Assembly: GCF_050436995.1 (NCBI RefSeq)
Contig: NC_134771.1
Coordinates: 3,699,501 to 3,763,500 of the forward strand
Source: Anticarsia gemmatalis
Taxonomy: Eukaryota > Arthropoda > Insecta > Lepidoptera > Erebidae
DNA length: 64,000 bases
Reading direction: 5' to 3'
Numbering within the stretch: the stretch's first letter is position 1; each line of letters begins with the position of its first letter. A model generated the notes under the pieces. The model was given only the letters and a program-made list of their open reading frames with translations, did not search any database and was not told the DNA's origin. Below are positions 39,901-48,900 of the stretch, one piece after another. The translations under genes were made by a program, and so were the position numbers.

Positions 39901-42900
39901 CAATGACACACAATATTACGATTAAAACTCAATTCAATTCGTTACGTAATGAACCACAATAATAATAACATAATACTTTACATACTCCTCTATATTATAA
40001 TATAATATTTATGTAAACAATGAACTCAAAACTTTCACTACAAGATAAGCAACAATGTAAAAGTCCCTATCACTTTCACTACACATTTTCATAGATAACA
40101 AATAAACTTGCAACTTTGTAGTCAATTAATGTTTACCTTATGAAACATTTTTTAATGTTGTGTTTTGCAAACATCCTAATTTTTGTTCAGATTCCCTAAA
40201 TTCATGTATACAGTCAACTGTTTATTTTTAACCAATAGCTGTCCCATTGCTGAGTATGGGTCTCCTTCCAGAATGAGGGAGAGATTAGGAAGTCCACCAC
40301 GCCAAGGGCGGCTTGGGAACTTTGCATACCCTCAAGAAATGTATTAAACAAATTTCAGGCATGCGAGGTTTCATCACGATCATTCTTTTACCGTTGGGGC
40401 TAGTGAAAATTGTTTCTTAAAGACATAACTTGGAAAATTCATTGGTGTGTTATCTCGGGTTCGAACCGTCGACCACTTGTGTGGAAGGTGCCAACTCTTA
40501 CCAGTCTCAGTCTTACCTTATCCTTACTCAATTTTCAGTGCTTGCTGCTATTACATCAAATTACTTAAAAAAAAGTCTTTCAAAATATTGCAACACCTCC
40601 TTCATTATTATACTAAGCTCTTTATGGTAATAAAAGTTAGATAAATGCTTGTAAAAACGTGTACATTCATAACTTATATTTACGTAACAGAACATAATAT
40701 TTGCGACAAACATGTTATTTTATCTAACGTTATATAATTACGTTTAATTTTAATAATTACTCGTGTTAAACTATTCTAATAATAGCAGACCCAGTAAATA
40801 GTTTTCTGCAGAATCTTCTGTATTTTTTATCTATGGCACAAACCATATATAGAAGTGTCAATATTTAACCTATATATCAGCCTAGCCCTTCTTCCAACTA
40901 CGTTGGAGTCGGCTTTCAGTCTCACCAGATGCAGCTGGATACCAGTATTTTAGATGGAGCGTCTGCCTATCGGACCTCCAAAACCTAGTTACCTGGGTTA
41001 TAACACGATACCCTTCAGTAAGACTGGTTGTCAGACTTTCAAGCTTCTGACTACTGTTAACGACTGTCAAAGATCTTTAAATATGACAGCAGGCACCCAC
41101 AATTTAACATGAAAGAATTAATGATAATTATTATAATTTTGGTTATAATAATTATCATTAATTCTTTTCAGACACCTAAAAGGAGACAAAAATACAGAAT
41201 TTTGTTAAAATTCATCCGGCTAGAAAGAAGAACACAATATACCGTTAAAAAAAATTATCTAAATTACTGATAAACACGATTTAGAATAGTCTCTACAACG
41301 CTGTACTACATACGTTCATACTGTCATAACTGTCATCGTGACATTTAACCAAACATGGCGGAATAGGGAATATGCGTGTATTTTTTTTATTTTTTTAAAT
41401 GATAATTTACATCATTATATGAACGTAAAAATAAAACAGCTATAAAAAAAACGAAATTTAGCTCGAAATAAATAGTTTTAAAATAGTAGGCTGATTTCAT
41501 CATTTTAAACGACCGCCATTTTGGCGCGCTTGACGTGACGTCAAAGTCTATAATAGCAATCAACTAGTGAATAGCTACAAACGTGTTTCGGCCTCTATTT
41601 TATGAAATTATTTTGTTTTATTTCAATTACACAATGCAGGAGTGCAGTAAACCAACTTTCAAGTACTGTATCGTGCCCTTATGTAAAAATACAAATAGAA
41701 ATGCACCAAATAAAGTGCTTTTTCTTGTACCAAGAGGTGCTGCAGTAAAGAAAAAATGGTGTAGAATCATGAAAAGAGACATGATATCTCCATCAACTTG
41801 TTTATATTGTTGTGAAGACCATTTCGACGTAAGTATTCATTCCATTTTATGTACAAATTGTTTATTTATCTGCTAAACTTTGTTAGTGCCCATATTATAA
41901 CCTCTTGCATTTACAACCTTGCTTGAAAAAGGCCCTATGTTCAAAGGTTTGGTACAATTACGACCACTTGACTGACTGAAACCCAATGACACTGAACAGA
42001 ATTCTAGAATTTCAATATATTTGTGCACAAGAATGCCTATTGCAAACTAATATTATTTTAAAAACTCTTATATGCACTATTTATCCGTTTCACATTTATT
42101 TTCATGTTTTATTTTTTGTTTTTCAGTTAGAAGAGGATACAGCTAATTATATTGTGTACAAAATAATAAATAATTTGCAAGAAAAACACAAAACTGTATT
42201 AAGATTGAAGAAAGGTATCCTACCTCACAAATTCCAATGTCAAAAGGATACTGAAACCCAGCCATCGTTGGAGAGAAAAGCTTACAAAAAGAGAAAACAT
42301 AAAGAAATAATTGAAGAAGCTTTATCCGCACCACCCGCTAAACAAAGTGTTAGCACTACAAAGCTAACTGATTTGTCACAAATTGATCATGGAAGCAAGT
42401 ACAAGTGCATCTTCATCTCAGGTGAACATAGAAGATATAGAAATGAAAAACCTCTGTGAAGCTGGTTGCAGCACTTCATTATCTACTGAGAAGATGTATG
42501 TTGACAAAGCTGTTCAAATAGTAAAATTCACCCCTTTTATTTCAGTAGACGTAAAATCCAGGTTTGATGCAAAAAACGTGGTCATCATAAACACATAAAT
42601 TTTCGGGAGATTGTCCGATTGTGCTTTGACGAAACCAATATCTGTCATTTTTCTGTAAGTCTTTTGACTTTATTTTTACGAAAAAAATGTGATATAACTT
42701 CAATATTTACTTCAAATCACAATAAAACGGAATTAAATCGTTAACAGCACAGAACTGAGAACAGTATTATTTGTTATTATAGACTTTGACGTCACAACTC
42801 GTTCCGACCAATAGCGTTGCGTTTCAGCTCATTTGAATTTTTCTCGTATTTTTTGCACTTTTTATTTCATAATTTCTAATTTAAAACGTAATTATATTAA

Positions 42901-45900
42901 AAAATATTAACGTGTACGCAATTCCTAGGCAATAAACTTTAGGAAAAAAAATATTTGAGCGTTATTTAAATCTTACGCATATTCCCTATTAGCACGCAAA
43001 TTTTAGTTTGACGTCATCTAACTAATCTTCTGTCAAATAACATTCAATGTCACAACTTATCATATCGCAATTTTATAGGGGGTACTCAGGAAATTACACT
43101 GTAAAGAATATATAATTTCGCGAAATTTCGTCGTTTGCATGAAGGTGTGTCTTGTTTTATTCAACTCGGTGTTTTCCGCATATAATTTTATCTGAACAAA
43201 TATTTCGTTTGTTCTCTGTTTCTTCAGACAAAAAAGATCCTGCTACTAGAATAAAATACGTGTTTATACCGATGGAACATTATTTTTTACAATTTCCTTT
43301 AAGAAAGCTTATAAAAATTACCATATTTATGTTGTAAGCCAGATAAGACCATTAAAAAAAGCTTGGCGAGTCGCCGATTGTCCAAATTAGGGTGAAAACT
43401 TTTTCTACAGAGCAATTAGTCATTAGACATTAGAAACTAAAATAATCGATATTTTAATGGGAGTAAAATCAAAATCCTTTTTTAGCGGTCATAACATCTA
43501 CCTGCGTACCAAATTTCAGCCGGATCCGTCCAGTGGTTTGGGTTGTGCGTTGATAGATCACTATGTCAGTCAGTCACCTTTGAGGTTATATTTAGATTCC
43601 AACGTTTCCGTAATAAAAATATGACAATAGGATCGTCCAATTGTTAATGGCGAAATATGAGTGTATTTCGTACATTTCTGCCTACATTATCGTAACAAAT
43701 ATTCCTCTGTCTAACGCCACCTGACTCATCTGCAGTAGATGGACACAAGCCAAAGGCCTACATTTTTGGGTATAAGATGCACGTGTACTTTTAAATCTAA
43801 CAATTGATAATTCGCGACAATTTCAGTTAAATTATATGATAAAGTAATAGATAATAGCGCATTGGCCAAGGCCGTGATGAACAAGGTTGGACCATGAAGG
43901 TCGATTATTAATATATTTATATAATATGTAAACTGTTATGTTCGTTTCCGAGTTGATAGTGGTATCAGTGCAAAAACATGTAGATTAATTGATAATGAAG
44001 AACTTTACGTGATCTTGTGTTCCTTTCTAGCTTATTATAAATCGCGTGTGAGAAAATGAGATGTAATATGGAAGTGGGAAATAACACATGCTAAAGGAGT
44101 TAATATTGGCAATACCTACAAACTTTACCTATATACCTTCTTCCAGGAGAAACTCCATTAGAGGATGCGAAACTGAAATGACAAAGACAATTTTTACCTA
44201 ACTTTTTAAAAATATTTCATAAAAATTATGTCTGCTGTATGGCAGCTCACTTAAATATTTTTCTTATTCGATTCTTTAGCATTTGTTGTTATTGCGACAA
44301 CAGAAATATAATACGTCATCTGATTCTACGAAAATGTCAACTATCTTCCTGTCACGGTTCATGAGATACAGCCACATACAGACAGACATACAAAGCTATA
44401 TAGCATGTAGCATTCTTAGGATGACTGTTAGATAACAGTAAAATATTTTTTCAATTCGCACCAAAAGTTCCTGAGATTAGCGCGTTCAACTGGAAAAACT
44501 CTACAATTTTAAAATATTGGTATAGATTTGTGACTGGTTATAAATACAAAACTGTACCTTAAAATATACTAATTGAAGTATATTTGGCAACACAGCAGGT
44601 CAGTGACATCGGATACCAATGTGAACGACCGTCACATTGAGGTGACGAGATTAGGTGAAAATGTACGATTTCTAACGTGAGATATATACTATCTTATCTT
44701 TACTAGAAACCACGCTAGTTCATAACTGGTAGTAGTAACACACCTCTGTTTCAGTAATAGGTCTAGAATTTTGGTTTGAAAAGGGGTCAAATTCATGGCT
44801 TAGGTCGCCACGCCTATACCACTGCGTCGGGGGCTCGTGGCTTCTATTCCCACATGGAGCAATGTTTTGTGCGATACGCAAATAATTGTTTCGGGTCTGG
44901 TTGCGCTTTGTTCGTTTGTTTGTATGTTTGTAAAGGTCCCCGCGACACAAGAGCAATTCTTAGTGCGGGAGTTGTCTTTTTAAACAAAAAAAATCAGGTA
45001 CTGAGTCAAATTGATGCAAATCATAAAATATAAGGAGAGAGGAATGTTCTACCTAGGCAAATGCGTCTATGCCCTCGTTTGTCTAAAATTAATATTTAAA
45101 TAGAAAAGCAAACGGATGACATTGCACTTTATAATGAAAATACTATTTCTATCAAACTGCTAATTATTTGTTTTTCTGCTTCATGATAAGAAACCAAACT
45201 ACAGTATTATTTCAAACATTACTGGCATAAAGAGCTGTTCACGCCTAAAGATGAGTTGCGTATTTTTGTAAAAGAGAGGGTTTAAGTGGATAGTACAATG
45301 GTTAATTTGCGAACGCAAATTAACCATTATCTATATTAGACGCATATTTGAATGTAGGTACATCACCTCTGAATAAATATCGGTTAACTCATTTATCTAT
45401 CTGTTAGTCTACCCAAAAGAAACAATACAGACTCTGTAAGCTACCTACTTCTTCGAATCTTTTAAAAAATCTTCGTAATTTTCTACCAATTGCAAATAAC
45501 AATATGCTCAACAACTTGGCAATAAACTTCGCTATCGTGTACGTAATGATTTCGTTAATAATATTATTATTTGTAGCGCTAATTTATCGCTTAGATAAAT
45601 CATAATTATGCTTCATTACTTTATCTTAGGGGCCCGTCGTAAGCGGACACGTTTGAGGCTTATCAGCAGTGCCAAATTGTGATAGCAAACCATTTTCTTT
45701 ACCGAGCATCAATGAGTTAAGCCGGGTTCCCACTGCGAGCGGAGCGGACCCATTAATAACTCCATTAAACTCGCAAGCACAAACTGCATACTTGCCGACT
45801 ATTTGTTGGTGGGAACACAAAGATGCTTAACTCTTTGACGCTTGGTAAAAAAACCTTGGTTTGCTATTAACCCAAAGGCTACCATGGACGTTTCAAATGT

Positions 45901-48900
45901 CAAAGAAGAGGTAGATAGGAAAGGGTATAAACAGTACACTTTTAGAAGCAGAGAAGATGAATGTTTAACTGCATGCCATATCGTCCTTGCGTGGTTTCAG
46001 CTAAAATTGGGCTAAACGTATATCAGAAACCTACAGTATATGAGAACTTAATCCTGAAAAAAATATGATACGCAGCGTTTTCTTGCGGTACTTTTGTACA
46101 GTAGCAAACGAGTATTTATGAAGGGCTATAACTACGACGATGATTGTCCATCATCTACGCGTTCTTTTAGCAGCTACTTGGTTAGTCTAAGCTAGATAAT
46201 TCTCCTGGCCTATCTGGCAGTACAATGGAAGAGAATCTGACCTAGTTAAAAAGCGTGGCGACATACTGACACAGTACATGATTTACCCAACAAAATATGA
46301 TAGATTTGACAAGGCACCTCATAAACTCACGAACAAATAGAACCAAAACACTCCATGAGGCATGAGTCACGATGAAAACAACAATTATTGACACATTTCC
46401 ATATCTATAATGCACTAAATATCTGATCGATGAGACTGTACGATTGGTAACTTTGACTGATTGCGTTGATCGATCGGGCGAGGAAATGGGGTTTGCATTT
46501 TGCAAAGTGAATTGAGGATAATTTTTCTTTTGTTGTTAAAAACAGCGAGCTATGGATAAAACCCGTTGTTGTCCCACTGCTAGGTACGGGTTTTCTCCTG
46601 AAATGGTGAAGACTTATCCCAAAAGTTGACCAAATGCCAAAACTGTTTAAATGAATTTTCAGCTTGCAAGGTAACAGGCTTTATACACACATAACTTCGA
46701 AAATGTTAGAATCGCTTTGTTAAGTCACCACGACACGTGCAACTTGGCCGAAACGTCAAGCAAAAATTATGTTAAAATGCTGGAGCTCATTAATCCTCGA
46801 GCTAATAATCAAAAGCTTTCGTTTCTTGCCTTTAAAATTATAAATTAGGGTAAGTTTTCAGACAGTTGCACGACGAACGATCGACGTGCAAATTATAGTA
46901 TATTTCAGTGTATATAATATATGTATATAGTAGTAATTGGCTCTACGACTTTGTTTACATATCGACAATTGAAGAATTACATGCACGTTTGATATGACAA
47001 ATCAGATGAATTGAATACCGGAAAGTTTGTGAAGTAAGTATGCAGCTGTATGAACATTGGACTAAACGCAATTCATGAGAGGAAGAAACGTTAAGTTTAC
47101 AAGTTTTGTGGATACCAAAATTGAGCCCCTATTAGATATAGGGGCTCAATTTTGATACCCCATTTTCATTGATTAAAAAGGAGCTCTACTCCTCCTTCTG
47201 CGGGTTTTATGAGACAGGTCTGCCTAGTTTTTGACAAGATTATTAGTTACGATTTACAGTCAAGAATTTAGTTTTAAAATAGGTATATGCCGATCACATC
47301 TGTTCTGTGACTGGCTCCAAAAAACAGTTGACGAAAAATATTGATTCAGCTTGTGGAAATAATTTCCACGATCGCACATTAAAAGGACAAGAAAAGAAAT
47401 TGCTCGTGTACTTCTTTACAACGACTGGAAAGGTACGTAAGTACGAAGATATTGCGTTGAAGATATTCAAAAAAATCCTAATTTCAACAGAATAGACAAA
47501 ACAAAAAAAGCCTATTGCTGTCTCATACAAGTATCGGAAATAAGAGAAGGGGGGCATTTAGGCCCGAAATTGACCATTAATAATACAAAACAATAATCTT
47601 TTCTTCTGTTAAAAGAATATAGGTATAATATAAAATCAATATAAGCCATCACTTATAGCACACCCTGGGTAAGCCAGGAGGGCTGTTTGTTACATTATAA
47701 TCTGCATAACAACGGCTAATGAGAGACAATCAAGAAAATAGGTCACTCGCGAACATACGGTGTACTGGCAAAGTGACAAAACACTTGTGTAGTTCATCAT
47801 GTCAGAGAGACTTTCATTGTGAATTTTGAGATAAAGTTAGGACAAAAATAAAGCGACATTGCGGCAATTTTCACGCTTCTGAATCCTTTTACACAGTCAT
47901 CCAAGCAAATGCGCAAATGTTGTATAAAAATAAATAAATAAATCTAACCCATTACTGTACCACTGCTGGGCAAGGGTCTCCTCCCGTAATGAGGGAGGGT
48001 TTAGGCCTTGAGTCCCCCACGCTGGCCAAGTGCGGGTTGGGGACTTCGCATGCCCTCAATAAATGTTGTATAATATTTCCAAAAGTATTGTGCGTAGTTT
48101 TAAAAATACTTCAATTCTATAGGTACCTAACTAATTCCATACTGTTGACCGTTGGTTAATCATCTGTGGTATGCTCAATATACTGAAGTGTTGATTAGTG
48201 CAAGGCCACTAACACTTGTTGCCAAAAAAATTCAAGATTTTCTCTCAAAGTTCATTGCCTTCTTTTCTGGTTTAATCTCTACCTCAAAAGAAACAGGCTT
48301 GCCATACAATTTTCTCACTTTTATAAAACTTCTATAGCAAAAATGTTTAGTTTCAAGTTAAGTGTCTGTATCACAGATCATGAACAAGTGTTACATAGCC
48401 TATCTGATATGCAGATATTTCAGAAAAAGACTGTCAAAGTTCCTCCTGAGAGGCTACCTTAGACTTACTCAGAAACCGTAAAACAGGGGTCAGATACATT
48501 CATCTGGTTCATATGCCGCGAATTTCACGTCATCCATACTTAATATTATAAATGCGTAAGTAACTCTGTCTGTCTGTCTGTCTGCTACTCAATCACGCCT
48601 AAACTACTGAACCAATTTGCATGAAATTTGGTATAGAGATATTTTGATACCTGAAAAAGGACATAGGCTATATATCATCACGCTACGACCAAAAGGAGCA
48701 GAGTACCAATAATTAATTAATGTTACAAAAACGGGGAAAATTTTCACCCATTCTCTCTTATTGGACGCAAGCGAAGTTGCGCGGGTCAGCTAGTAAAACT
48801 ATAAAATGATAACACAATGACTAGAGCACATCTAACAGAACAAAACAAACTACTTAAACTTATTTTTCCAGTTAAGCTATCCGCTTAGTTATTTATAGAA

